Assembly (NCBI GenBank): GCA_963835735.1
Contig: CAWIGP010000002.1
Span: 372,001 to 436,000, forward strand
Source: DASQMT01 sp963835735
GTDB lineage: Bacteria; Actinomycetota; Thermoleophilia; Solirubrobacterales; Solirubrobacteraceae
Length of the DNA: 64,000 bases
Direction: 5' to 3'
Both the position numbers and the translations under genes were made by a program. Of the stretch, positions 23,809 to 31,878 are shown in pieces. The notes beneath the pieces were generated by a model, which saw nothing but the letters and a program-made list of their open reading frames with translations, had not been told where the DNA came from and made no database searches. Position 1 is the stretch's first letter. Each line of letters begins with the position of its first letter.

Positions 23809-23946
23809 ATGCAGATCCCCGGCGTGCACATCGAGACGCTGCACAACCCGACCCGATATTCGTTCGCGCAGATCGAGAAGGCGTGCACGATCGCTGCGCT
23901 GCTGAACCGCGGGAAGCTCGTGCTGGCCGAGCCGCCCCGGCGCTAG
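23809..23946 (+). CDS. possible small protein of 45 residues
   Basis: Open frame MQIPGVHIETLHNPTRYSFA..., ending LAEPPRR. Its composition is more protein-like than shadow frames (amphipathic helix FAQIEKACTIAALLNRGK, few Arg/Ala runs). An AGGA lies immediately before the ATG. It sits alone on the plus strand between the SDR start and the HAD gene. I do not recognise a family; it could be a small regulator or chance. Confidence 0.35.
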   Translation: MQIPGVHIETLHNPTRYSFAQIEKACTIAALLNRGKLVLAEPPRR

Positions 23947-23955
23947 CGCTCCCGA

Positions 23956-24603
23956 TCAGCCGTCGACGACAGCGGGCGTCAGCTCGTCGAGCGACGCGAG
24001 CACCACGTCGGCGGCGCGCAGCGCATCGTCGCCGGGCGGGAACTCGCGGTTCGGAATCGCGATCACGCGCATGCCGGCCGCATCGGCGGCGAGGATCCCG
24101 TTGTGGGAGTCCTCGACACCCGCGGCGCGCCGCGGGTCGACGCGCAGCCGCCGCGCCGCCTCCAGGAAGACGTCGGGGGCCGGCTTGCCGCGGGCGACCT
24201 CCTCGGACGAAACCCACGCTTTGAACACGTCGCCCCAGCCGGACGTCTCCATCACCCGCTCGATGACCGGCTTGTTCGAGGAGGAGGCGAGCGCCAGCGG
24301 CCAGCGCTCGGCGATCCGGGCGACGGCGTCCTCGGCGCCGGGCAGGAGCGGGAGCCGCTCGGCGTAGGTCTCGAGCACGTGGTCGACGACGCGGTCGGAG
24401 ATCTCGCTCGGCTCGAGCGGGACTCCGAGCTGCTCGTGGACGTAGCGCGACCACTCGAGCGAGCTCATCCCGAGCATCGCCTCCGTCGCCCCGTCGGGCC
24501 ACTCGAGGCCGTATTCGGCGACAAGCGCCCGGCGACCGCCGTCCCAGGCGGACTCCGAGTCGAGCAGGAGGCCGTCGAGGTCGAAGATGACGGCCTGGAT
24601 CAA
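23956..24603 (-). CDS. HAD-superfamily phosphatase, beta-phosphoglucomutase-like
   Basis: 215 residues. All four HAD motifs are present: nucleophile Asp and acid/base Asp in VIFDLDGLLLDSE, Ser/Thr motif in LALASSSNK, Lys in GKPAPDVFL and acidic pair in GVEDSHNGILAA. The helical cap lies between residues ~15 and 85. Such proteins hydrolyse or isomerise small sugar phosphates; specificity cannot be read. The gene starts 2-3 bases from the 3' end of the tRNA-like gene on the same strand, so it may be transcribed together with it. Confidence 0.9.
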   Translation of the reverse strand: MIQAVIFDLDGLLLDSESAWDGGRRALVAEYGLEWPDGATEAMLGMSSLEWSRYVHEQLGVPLEPSEISDRVVDHVLETYAERLPLLPGAEDAVARIAERWPLALASSSNKPVIERVMETSGWGDVFKAWVSSEEVARGKPAPDVFLEAARRLRVDPRRAAGVEDSHNGILAADAAGMRVIAIPNREFPPGDDALRAADVVLASLDELTPAVVDG

Positions 24604-24604
24604 G

Positions 24605-24680
24605 CGGGGGACCGAGGGAATCGAACCCCGAATCTATGGTTTTGGAGACCGCCATCGTGTTTCCATTAGACCAGTCCCCC
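24605..24680 (-). tRNA. tRNA-Trp (CCA)-like gene with imperfect arms
   Basis: On the minus strand the acceptor GGGGGAC/GTCCCCC is perfect, and the loop CTCCAAA with CCA is the bacterial tRNA-Trp anticodon loop. Other arms are poor. The anticodon stem would pair GCGGT with ACCAT (one mismatch, one wobble), the D-stem has two pairs at most, and the T-loop has 8 bases if its stem is fully paired. Dropping three bases (GCG) would restore ATGGT/ACCAT. It may be a diverged Trp tRNA, a tRNA pseudogene, or a read-error-damaged gene. It abuts a decayed LAGLIDADG gene. Confidence 0.6.
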
Positions 24681-24724
24681 CGAACGGTTCGGCTGCGCGA
24701 TTGTAGCTGTTCCGTCCGAGGCTC

Positions 24725-25358
24725 ATGGCGAACATGTGTTCGTGGCACCCGAGATCCGCTGACCCGCCCTCGTACAGCTATCTGCTCGGGCTGTATCTGG
24801 GCGACGGCTGCGTCGGTCCGTGATGCCGCGTGCCGAGCGCAACCTGCGTCGTCTCGCTCGACGCCGAGTATCCCGCGATCATCGACGCGTGCGCGACGTC
24901 GGCGCGGCTCGCGATCGCGGCGATCGACGGGTCGTGGTGTACCCCGCGCAGCGCGCAGTCAACGCTGCGTCGTCGTCGCGCTCGTACGACGTACGTTGGC
25001 TCGACGCTGTTCCCGCAGCTGGCGAAGAGGTCGCAAGCATGAGCGGCCGATCGTGCTCGCCGACTGGCAACGCGCGATCGTCGACGAGTTCCCCCGCCCG
25101 TTCCTCCGCGGGCTCATCCACTCCGACGGTTGCCGCTGCGTGAACCGCTTCAAGACCAAGCTCCCGAGCGGACGCGTCGCCGAGTACGAGTATCCGCGCT
25201 ACTTCTTCTCGAACCTCTCGGCCGACATCCGCGCGCTGTTCTGCGAGTACTGCGAGCGGCTCGGGATCCGCTGGACGCAGTCCAACCACCGCAACATCAG
25301 CGTTTCGCACCGCCGCAGCGTGGCGATTCTCGATGGGTTCATCGGGCCGAAGACATGA
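24725..25358 (+). pseudogene. LAGLIDADG-type endonuclease-like gene, decayed
   Basis: Three fragments of one protein are visible. The first (24725-24823) has SYLLGLYLGDGCV, a LAGLIDADG-type helix, and ends in TGA. The same frame resumes with VVSLDAEYPAIIDACA (about 24850-24900). From about 25035 another frame reads RKHERPIVLADWQ, FLRGLIHSDGCRCVNRF (second LAGLIDADG-like helix), SNLSADIRALFCEYCERLGI and stops at 25356. Actinobacterial homologues have all these blocks in one frame plus an N-terminal HTH, which is missing here. The 5' end lies 45 bp from the Trp-like tRNA. The 3' end overlaps the EamA gene by 20 bp. Confidence 0.7.
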
Positions 25359-26250
25359 CCTCGGCGGCTCGCGCCGGGACCGCCGGCGGCGGAGCCGGGT
25401 TGCGCGTGATCAGCCAGACGCTCGCGAGGATCACGGCGCCGCCGGCGATCGTCGCGAGGTGGATCGTCTCGTCCAGGAACAGCGCGCCCCAGAGGACGCC
25501 GAATACGGGCACGACGAAGATCACGGTCATGCCGCCGGTTGCACCGAGCTCAGCCAGCAGACGGAAGTAGAGGAGGTACGCGACTCCGGTCGAGGCCAGC
25601 GCGAGTCCGAGCATGCAAGCGATGTCGACGCCGTCGGGCGCGGAGCGGACCGGCACGATCGGGACGAGCGGGAGCAGGACCGCCGCCGCCGCGAGCTGCT
25701 GGCCGATCGCCATCGAGAGCGGCGGCTCGCCGGCAAAGCGGAGGCGGACGAGGTTCGCACCGATCCCGTACGCGAACGCGGCGACCAGGCAGGCGAGCAC
25801 GGCGGCGATGAACGCCACGTCGATCGTGAACGGCGACAGTCCGACGACAAGCGCGACGCCGCCGACGCCCATGACCAGCCCGGCCTTCGCGGCGTGCGTG
25901 ACGCGCTGCCCGAGCCATACGGCGCCGACGATCGCTCCGCACAGCGGTGCCACGGCGTTCAAGACGGCTGCGAGCGACGCCTCGATCTCCAGCTCCGCCG
26001 CGGAGAGCAGCGTGAACGGCAACGCGGCGTTGATCGCGCCGAGCAGGAGGTAGTCGCGCCAGCGCGCGCGCAGCGCCGGCCGCGCCCCGATCGCGACGGC
26101 GTAGGCGAGCAGCGCCACGCCGGCGATCGCGACGCGCGCGTCGGCGAGCACGACCGGCCCGAGCGCGGGCACGGCGACGCGCATGAACAGGAACGACGCG
26201 CCCCACAGTGCGGCGAGCACGAGCAGCATCGCGACCTGCCGCGGGGTCAC
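25339..26250 (-). CDS. EamA/DMT-family transporter
   Basis: 303 residues with ten hydrophobic segments in two EamA repeats: MLLVLAALWGASFLFMRVAV opens the first, and the second begins near IDVAFIAAVLACLVAAFAYG. The signature VVPVFGVLWGALFLDETI is in the penultimate helices. Members export amino acids, nucleosides or metabolites. Start is GTG 26250; there is no better in-frame ATG before the first helix. The 211 bp upstream hold no gene. The C-terminal end overlaps the LAGLIDADG remnant antisense. Confidence 0.9.
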   Translation of the reverse strand: MTPRQVAMLLVLAALWGASFLFMRVAVPALGPVVLADARVAIAGVALLAYAVAIGARPALRARWRDYLLLGAINAALPFTLLSAAELEIEASLAAVLNAVAPLCGAIVGAVWLGQRVTHAAKAGLVMGVGGVALVVGLSPFTIDVAFIAAVLACLVAAFAYGIGANLVRLRFAGEPPLSMAIGQQLAAAAVLLPLVPIVPVRSAPDGVDIACMLGLALASTGVAYLLYFRLLAELGATGGMTVIFVVPVFGVLWGALFLDETIHLATIAGGAVILASVWLITRNPAPPPAVPARAAEVMSSAR

Positions 26251-26461
26251 GCGCGAGCGCCTCCGACGAGCGCCTGGTCGCGGCGCGACGAGCTGCCACG
26301 CGACGAGGCGCAGCCGGCGCCGGGGAGCGGCGACGCTGCGCGGGCGCTCATGTCCCTACAACGGGCGCTGGCGGTCTCGTGTGAGCGGGGCGGCACGGCG
26401 CATAACGGTTACGCACCACGGCACGTGATTCCAATGAGCGTCTGTCATAGGCGCCGATCAA

Positions 26462-26543
26462 TGCGGGCGGAGGGACTCGAACCCCCAAGCCTTGCGGCAC
26501 GAGGACCTAAACCTCGCGTGTTTGCCAGTTTCACCACGCCCGC
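26462..26543 (-). tRNA. tRNA-Leu (TAG)
   Basis: Class II cloverleaf on the minus strand: acceptor GCGGGCG/CGCCCGC, anticodon stem GCGAGG/CCTCGT-type with loop TTTAGGT (anticodon TAG), long variable arm (TGCCGCAAGGCT) and T-loop TTCGAGT. Discriminator A. Confidence 0.93.
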
Positions 26544-26582
26544 GGTGGCCGCCCGAACAGCGCGCGGGCGGCGGGGAGATTG

Positions 26583-26588
26583 TATGGT
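26583..26588 (+). promoter_or_regulatory. -10 hexamer of the small membrane protein gene
   Basis: TATGGT ends 9 bases before the ATG at 26598. The identical hexamer at the identical distance precedes the SARP-type gene at 8566. Confidence 0.35.
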
Positions 26589-26597
26589 CGCGCCACG

Positions 26598-27083
26598 ATG
26601 GCGGATCTCGCGATCGAGCATCCGAACCGCGAGAAGACCTCGTCGAAGGTCACGCGAGCGATCGTGATCGTGCTGCTGCTCGCGTCGGCGGTCGTGGTCA
26701 TCGTGATCTCCGTCGGCGCGTGGGAGGTGCTCGTCGGCGCCAAGGCGCTGCAGGTGATCTACGTGCTCGTGTACATCGGGATCGCGGTGATGGTGTGGCG
26801 CTGGAGCCGCGGCGTGCTGCCGGTCGCCGCCGCGCTGGCGATCGTGCTGTTCATCTTCGCGGTCGTCTCGGTCCCTGGCTGGTTCGAGCGCGACAAGGAC
26901 GGGTTCACCGACCCGGCGTTGTCGGCGGTCGTCGTCGGCTGGCTCACCGCGCTCCTGCTGCCGCTGCAGCTGCTGCTGATCGCGTTCGCGATGCGCGGCT
27001 TCCAGCAGGCGTGGAACGTCGAGGTCGAGCAGCCGTCCGAGCCGCCGCCGCCGACGCGCCGCGGCGAGCCGGCTCCGGCCTAG
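26598..27083 (+). CDS. hypothetical membrane protein with four helices
   Basis: 161 residues. Four hydrophobic segments (roughly 25-47, 55-75, 79-100 and 115-140), a basic N-terminus and a proline-rich cytoplasmic tail PSEPPPPTRRGEPAPA. I do not recognise a family. ATG 26598 is preferred over 26580. It converges with and overlaps the NAD-binding oxidoreductase gene by 4 bp. Confidence 0.7.
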   Translation: MADLAIEHPNREKTSSKVTRAIVIVLLLASAVVVIVISVGAWEVLVGAKALQVIYVLVYIGIAVMVWRWSRGVLPVAAALAIVLFIFAVVSVPGWFERDKDGFTDPALSAVVVGWLTALLLPLQLLLIAFAMRGFQQAWNVEVEQPSEPPPPTRRGEPAPA

Positions 27084-27940
27084 CGGCGCTCCGCGCCGGT
27101 CAGGAACGTCGCGGACAGGTCGAGGTCGCCATGCCCGGCCGCCACACCCTCGGCGTAGCGGGCGACCAGCGTGTCGATCAGCGGCACGTCGAGGTCATGG
27201 CGTCTCGCGGCCTCCTCGATCAGCCGCAGGTCCTTGGCCGCGTGGCGCAGCGGAAACGCCGGCGTGAACGAGCGCTCGATCATCCCCTTGCCCTTGAGCT
27301 GCGCGTAGCCGGAGTCCTGGGGACCGCCGGCGATCAGGTCGAGGAACGACTGCGGCGGCACGCCGAGCCCTTCGGCGAGCACGATCGTCTCGGCGACACT
27401 CTCGACAAGCGCCATCACCCAGGTGTTCGCGACGAGCTTCAGCCGCTGGCCGGAGCCCGCCTCCCCCACCCACAACGTGCGCGCGCCGACGACGTCGAAC
27501 AGCGGGTCCACGCGGTCGCGAAGCTCGTCCGGCCCGGAGGCCAGCACGGTCAGCTTCCCCTCCTCGGCCGGCTGGCGGGACCCGAGCACCGGCGCGTCGA
27601 CGAGCGCGACGCCGCGCTCCTCAGCCAACGACGCGCAGCGCTCCCCGCCCTCGATGCCGACGGTCGACATCTGGATCCAGACCTCCGCGTCCCCGAGCGC
27701 CTCCGTCGCGGTCGCGATCACCGCGTCCGCGTCGGTCAGCATCGTGAGCACGACCTGGGCGCCGGCGCCCGCCTCGGCCGGCGTGGCCGCGACGGTGGCA
27801 CCCGCGTCGCCCAGCGGCGTGACCTTGTCGGCGGTGCGATTCCAAGCCCGCACGGGGAATCCGGCGGCCAGCAGGTTGCGCGCCATCGGCGCGCCCATGA
27901 TGCCCGTGCCGAGCACGGCAACCGTGTCCTTGGAGCTCAT
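27080..27940 (-). CDS. 3-hydroxyisobutyrate-dehydrogenase-family oxidoreductase
   Basis: 286 residues of the beta-hydroxyacid dehydrogenase family. The NAD(P) motif VLGTGIMGAPMARNLLAAGF is at the N-terminus, the substrate motif DAPVLGSRQPAEEGKL is mid-protein, and the catalytic Lys is in GSGQRLKLVANTW. The C-terminal helical domain contains PAFPLRHAAKDLRL. Candidate substrates are 3-hydroxyisobutyrate, tartronate semialdehyde or succinic semialdehyde. ATG 27940 is preceded by GGAG. The tRNA-Leu (CAA) gene starts 29 bp upstream on the other strand. Confidence 0.9.
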   Translation of the reverse strand: MSSKDTVAVLGTGIMGAPMARNLLAAGFPVRAWNRTADKVTPLGDAGATVAATPAEAGAGAQVVLTMLTDADAVIATATEALGDAEVWIQMSTVGIEGGERCASLAEERGVALVDAPVLGSRQPAEEGKLTVLASGPDELRDRVDPLFDVVGARTLWVGEAGSGQRLKLVANTWVMALVESVAETIVLAEGLGVPPQSFLDLIAGGPQDSGYAQLKGKGMIERSFTPAFPLRHAAKDLRLIEEAARRHDLDVPLIDTLVARYAEGVAAGHGDLDLSATFLTGAERR

Positions 27941-27969
27941 GCCACGCTCCATATCATGTGGCACGGCCG

Positions 27970-28055
27970 GCCCGGGTGGTGGAACTGGTCAGACACGATG
28001 GCCTCAAAAGCCATTGGCCCTTGTGGCCGTGCGGGTTCGAGTCCCGCCCCGGGTA
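27970..28055 (+). tRNA. tRNA-Leu (CAA)
   Basis: Class II cloverleaf: acceptor GCCCGGG/CCCGGGT (first pair G-T), anticodon stem ATGGC/GCCAT with loop CTCAAAA (anticodon CAA), a long variable arm and T-arm GCGGG TTCGAGT CCCGC. Discriminator A. Confidence 0.93.
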
Positions 28056-28118
28056 CTTGGCGCGGCCTTCGCCGAGACGATGATGCGCAGCCCGTGGCGG
28101 CTTCGACACCGACGATGA

Positions 28119-28487
28119 TCACCTCGACCGGCCGGGCGGCGCGACACAGATGAAGCCGAGCGCGGTGTCGCCGACCGCCTCGAAGCAGTGCAGCTCGTCA
28201 CCCGCCACGTAAACCACGTCGCCGGGCCCGAGCTCGTGCACGTCGTCGCCGAGCGTGACCCTCGCAGTGCCGCGCTGGATCACGACGCCGTGGTCGTGGG
28301 GATGACGCTCCAGCGCGGTGCGCCCGCCGGCGGGGACATGGAAGTAGCGCACGCGATAACTGTCCGCGCCGTCCGCCGGCCCGATCAGCTCATGCCTCTC
28401 GACGCCTGCGACGGCCAAGTCGTCGTATGCGGCCGGGGCGACGCCCTCCCAGGAACCGTCCGCTCGCCGGCGGTGGATCGAGCTCAT
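28119..28487 (-). CDS. cupin-domain protein
   Basis: 122 residues, single conserved cupin barrel. ERHPHDHGVVIQRGTARV corresponds to cupin motif 1, with His metal ligands. GPGDVVYVAGDELHCFEAVG is motif 2, with the last His. Such stand-alone barrels bind metals and serve as isomerases, dioxygenases or binding proteins. Start ATG 28487 gives MSSIHRRRADGSW. The divergent TIM-barrel gene starts 39 bp away. Confidence 0.85.
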   Translation of the reverse strand: MSSIHRRRADGSWEGVAPAAYDDLAVAGVERHELIGPADGADSYRVRYFHVPAGGRTALERHPHDHGVVIQRGTARVTLGDDVHELGPGDVVYVAGDELHCFEAVGDTALGFICVAPPGRSR

Positions 28488-28526
28488 CGAGCAAGTATCG
28501 CGCTCATCGGCTGCCACACTCCCGTC

Positions 28527-29384
28527 ATGGGCGCCATCCGCTTCGGTCCGGCGTTCGTCCCGTCGCGGGAGCGGCCGGAGGAGGCCGTGGAGTCGCTCCG
28601 CCGGCGCGGCTACTCCGCCTGTGAGATCGACTTCGAGGGCGGCTTCTGGATGGACTGGGACTACGCCGAACGCCTGGGCAGGCTGGCCCGCGAGGCCGAC
28701 GTCGCGCTGTCGATCCATGCGCCGATCGCCGCCTTCGTCGGCCACGTCGACGTCGGCAAGAAGCTCCGGATGGCCGTGGGCATGCTCGATCACACGGCCG
28801 GCCTTGCGCGCGCATGCGGTGCGTCGCCGGTGGTGTTCCACCCGGGCTTCCTGCTCGGCCGCGAGCGGGCCGACGCCATCGCCGCAGTTGTCGCGCAGCT
28901 TGGCGAACTGCGCCGGCGACTCGCCGCGAAGGACCGGGACGTGCCGTTCGGGGTCGAAGTCATGGGTCGCGTGCGCGAGCTCGGCAGCCTCGAGGATGTC
29001 CTGGCGATCTCGTCGGAGCTGCCCTGGGTCCGGCCGGTGATCGACTTCGCCCATCTGCACGCGGTGAGTGGCGGCGGATACACGGAGGCGGATTCCTTCG
29101 TGACCGCGCTGCAGGCCGCCGACCGCGTGATGGAGCCGACCGTGCCGTTCCACATCCATTTCTCCGACATCAGCTTCGCGAACCGCAACGAGAAATCGCA
29201 TCTGCCCTACGGCGAGGGCACGCTGCGGGCCGAGCCGCTCGGCCAGGCGCTGGCCCGCTTCGAGCGACCGGCGACGGTGATCAGCGAGGCGCCCGACGAG
29301 GCATCGACCCAGACCGTGCGGGCGATCCTCTTCGGCGAGCCGGCGCCACCGGCAGCCTCGTCGTCCGCGACGCGCCTGTTCTAG
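28527..29384 (+). CDS. endonuclease-IV-like TIM-barrel protein
   Basis: 285 residues, xylose-isomerase-like / AP endonuclease 2 barrel. Metal-ligand candidates follow the Nfo order: SIHAPIA, VVFHPGFLLG, FGVEVMG, VIDFAHLHAV, FHIHFSDI and the last Glu in VISEAPDE. This suggests a three-metal Nfo-type site for incision at abasic DNA, but similar barrels are also sugar isomerases. No neighbouring DNA-repair gene helps decide. ATG 28527 gives MGAIRFGPAFVPSRER. Confidence 0.82.
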   Translation: MGAIRFGPAFVPSRERPEEAVESLRRRGYSACEIDFEGGFWMDWDYAERLGRLAREADVALSIHAPIAAFVGHVDVGKKLRMAVGMLDHTAGLARACGASPVVFHPGFLLGRERADAIAAVVAQLGELRRRLAAKDRDVPFGVEVMGRVRELGSLEDVLAISSELPWVRPVIDFAHLHAVSGGGYTEADSFVTALQAADRVMEPTVPFHIHFSDISFANRNEKSHLPYGEGTLRAEPLGQALARFERPATVISEAPDEASTQTVRAILFGEPAPPAASSSATRLF

Positions 29385-29402
29385 GACGAGTGACGCGGAA
29401 GG

Positions 29403-29645
29403 TCAGAACGGCAGCTTGCTGCGGCCCTTGCGCCCGGAGCTGCCGCTCTTGGTGATCGCGCGCTGACTCGTGCGGAACGGCTTGCTGAGCCAGTCGCCGA
29501 GCCGACCGGGCGCGCGGCCGGTCGCCTTTGTCGGCGCGCCCGCGACCTTCCGGCCGCCGCGTTCCGGATGACGCGAGAGCCGCGGGAACAGGAACGCCAG
29601 GATCAGCAGCACTACGCAGAAGGCGATGATGATCGCGATGGTCAT
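29403..29645 (-). CDS. small single-pass membrane protein (DUF6411-like)
   Basis: 80 residues: one N-terminal transmembrane helix (MTIAIIIAFCVVLLILAFLF) followed by PRLSRHPERGG and a strongly basic, Ser/Gly/Lys-rich tail ending GRKGRSKLPF. It resembles the small actinobacterial proteins grouped as DUF6411 (from memory, not searched). Function unknown; a membrane-anchored nucleic-acid or wall-polymer binder is conceivable from the charge. Confidence 0.7.
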   Translation of the reverse strand: MTIAIIIAFCVVLLILAFLFPRLSRHPERGGRKVAGAPTKATGRAPGRLGDWLSKPFRTSQRAITKSGSSGRKGRSKLPF

Positions 29646-29693
29646 GTCCAGGCCCTACCCGGTCGCGGCTTCATCCATTCGACGCCGCAGCGC

Positions 29694-30278
29694 TCAACGC
29701 TTGACGCCGAAGTCCGCGGTGTACGTCGCGCCCCCGGCCTGACCCGCGCTTGGAACCCCGGCGGCGACACCGATTCCCACGTCGCGGTACGCGCGCGTGA
29801 GGATCGCCTTCCTGTGCTGAGGGCTGTGCATCCAGGCGGTCACGATCGCCTCGGCGGAGCTCTTGCCGCCCGCCCCCCAGGCGATGTTCTCCCCGACGCG
29901 CCAGCGGTGCGCCGACTTCAGATAACCGGTCTTCCGAACGCGCTGGACGAGACTCGGCCCTCCCGGCGCGGTGTGCGCGAAGTAGCTCCGGCTCACCATG
30001 TCGCGTGAGTGGCCGCTCGCCGCCCGCGACAGCGGTCGGCTCAGCCGGAGCGACGACAGCCCTCGGGCGCGGCGCTCGGAGTTCAGCAGGCAGAGCGTCG
30101 TGCGCGCGATCACCGGCTGGCTGAGGTTGTTCGCCTCCGTGTTGCGCTGACCGCAAGATGCGGCGGACGCATCTCCGGTGCCGGCGACGGCGACGGCGCA
30201 AGTGACGAGGGCGGCGGGTATCAGGTGACGCCGGCGGCGCGCCGCCGGGCCGTGTTGAAGCTGTTCGGACCGTGACAT
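29694..30278 (-). CDS. secreted CAP-domain (SCP/PR1-like) protein
   Basis: 194 residues. A basic N-terminus and signal peptide (HLIPAALVTCAVAVAG, cut near GDASAA) precede the CAP domain. Visible motifs are LCLLNSERRARGLSSL, SGHSRDMVSRSYFAHTAPGG, GENIAWGAGG and AWMHSPQHRKAILTRAY, which carry the conserved His/Glu pairs. Bacterial CAP proteins are extracellular and act in wall or lipid biology. ATG 30278 gives an n-region MSRSEQLQHGPAARRRRH; an upstream start would add a non-membrane extension. It follows the sortase gene on the same strand. Confidence 0.88.
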   Translation of the reverse strand: MSRSEQLQHGPAARRRRHLIPAALVTCAVAVAGTGDASAASCGQRNTEANNLSQPVIARTTLCLLNSERRARGLSSLRLSRPLSRAASGHSRDMVSRSYFAHTAPGGPSLVQRVRKTGYLKSAHRWRVGENIAWGAGGKSSAEAIVTAWMHSPQHRKAILTRAYRDVGIGVAAGVPSAGQAGGATYTADFGVKR

Positions 30279-30348
30279 GCCGCCGACCGTACGGGCGCGG
30301 CGGGAGGCGGCCAACAGCATTCCGCGGCCGCTCGATAGCCGGTTCGTC

Positions 30349-31074
30349 TCAGCGCACGAAGCGCCGCTCGAGGACCCGCGCGGCATACACGATCGTGTTG
30401 TCGACGTAGTGGCCGGTCGACGAGTCGAACTCGCCCGAGCACGTCACCAGCCGCAGCGCGGAGATCCGCGTCTTGCCGAACACGCGACGCGAGGGGAACT
30501 CGGCCTTTGGCCAGCGCTCGACGCCCTCGACTCGGAAGCGCACCACGCTGCCGTCGGCGCGCCGGATGCGGATCAGGTTGCCGCGGCGGAGGTCGCGGAC
30601 CCGGTAGAAGACGGCGGGACCTTCGGTCGAGTCGACATGACCGACGACCACGGCGGGGCCGCGCTCGCCGGGCTCGCGTCCCGGCTCGTACCAGCCCGTG
30701 TTCTCGAAGTGGTCCGGGGTCTGCATCGTCCCGTCCGGCTCGAGCCGCAGCGGACCGACGGGCGCGGAGACCCCGATCGCCGGGATCTCGATGCGCCGCG
30801 GCCGCGCCGCCTGGCGATCGACCACGTGGACCAGCCGGCGGACGCGGTGGCGCCTGGGTCGCGGAGAGAGCGTGACGGTGGGCCGCTGCTCTTCGGCGAG
30901 CGCGGCGCGGGGAAGGGGGCGGCCGCGCGGCGCGTCCGTGTCACGCGAGCGGCCGTCGATCGCGACCGCGATCAGCGCCAGTGCGAGGATCGCGCCCGCC
31001 ACGAACAGCGACGCCGCCGGCTGAGGCCGGCGGCGCCACCAATTGCTTCTGTTGTCCGTGGACCGCTTCGTCAC
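30349..31074 (-). CDS. class E/F-like sortase
   Basis: 241 residues. N-terminal transmembrane anchor (ASLFVAGAILALALIAVAI) and a sortase barrel: IEIPAIGVSAPVGPL, catalytic His in VVVGHVDSTEGPAVFYR, catalytic Cys in LRLVTCSGEFD, then the final strand NTIVYAARV with the probable Arg. Actinobacterial short sortases of this type anchor proteins to the cell envelope. The GTG start at 31074 overlaps the stop of the surface protein gene (GTGA), so enzyme and substrate are translationally coupled. Confidence 0.88.
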   Translation of the reverse strand: MTKRSTDNRSNWWRRRPQPAASLFVAGAILALALIAVAIDGRSRDTDAPRGRPLPRAALAEEQRPTVTLSPRPRRHRVRRLVHVVDRQAARPRRIEIPAIGVSAPVGPLRLEPDGTMQTPDHFENTGWYEPGREPGERGPAVVVGHVDSTEGPAVFYRVRDLRRGNLIRIRRADGSVVRFRVEGVERWPKAEFPSRRVFGKTRISALRLVTCSGEFDSSTGHYVDNTIVYAARVLERRFVR

Positions 31075-31785
31075 GACCCAAGGCTGCGGCGCCGCAGCGC
31101 CACGCCGCCGGCCATGAGACCGAACGCAAGCGTCCCGAGGCCGAGGAGCAGCAGCGAGGCAGGTGCATCGTCCGCCATGCCGCCGGCGCCGGCCTGGATC
31201 CCGCCCTGCGGGAACGTGCCGGTGTCGGTCCCCGAGGTCTGGTTCGAGGTGTTCTGGAAGACCACGCGGCTCGGCGTCTTCGTCGAGCTGCGCGTCTCGC
31301 CCTTCACCGAACCCGAGGGCTTGTGCGACTTCTGCTCACCCTCGACGTCGCCGCCGTTGCTCTCCTGGATGCGGCGCGGGGCCCGTCTCGACCGGCGCCG
31401 GGGCCGCGGGAGCGGCGGGAGCGGGCGGAGCGGGAGCCGGAGCCGGCGCAGCCGGAGCCGGGGGCGCCGGCGTCGGGGCGACTTCCTCGTCGTCGCCGTC
31501 GTCGTCGCCGTCGTCGTCGTCCTCGGGAGCGTCGGGCGCATCGGGCGCGTCCGGCGCCTCAGGCGCGTCGGGCACGTCGGGCGCGTCGGGAGCGTCCGGC
31601 GCCTCCGGGTCGTCCGGCGCCTCCGGGTCATCCGGCGCGTCCGGCGGATCTTCCGGGTCCGGGGCCGGCGCGGGATCCTGAGCCAGCGCAACGCCTGTTC
31701 CGATGCCCGCCTGCACCCCGATCGCCGGGGCGACGAGCCCTAGCGCTAACGCGACAATCCCGAGTGTCAGGATTCGCCTCAGCAT
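31071..31785 (-). pseudogene. surface protein with Pro/Asp/Ala repeats, probable sortase substrate, one frameshift
   Basis: Signal peptide MLRRILTLGIVALALGLVAP is followed by tandem DAPDAPD-type repeats, an acidic EDDDDGDDDGDDEE stretch and a PAPAPAP linker (31785 to about 31385). After a +1 shift near 31380 the frame continues IQESNGGDVEGEQKSHKPSG. It ends with a sorting-signal-like C-terminus: GGIQAGAGGMADDAPAS, hydrophobic LLLLGLGTLAFGLMAGGVAL, RRRSLGS. No LPxTG is present, so a variant signal is likely. AAAGGAGA precedes the ATG. The shift lies in a low-complexity GC run and may be a read error. Confidence 0.7.
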
Positions 31786-31878
31786 GATGTCTCCTTTGAT
31801 GTGGAACCGTCCATGGGCACCACGGTCCCAGCTGGCGCCCGGCGATCAACACCGGCCGCCTCTCACGCGATAGGCGCC

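Noticed and set aside
31336..31700. RTX or collagen-like repeats in the Pro/Asp-rich surface protein
   Set aside because: The repeats are DAP/DD-type low complexity without the GGxGxD nonapeptide or Gly-x-y pattern.
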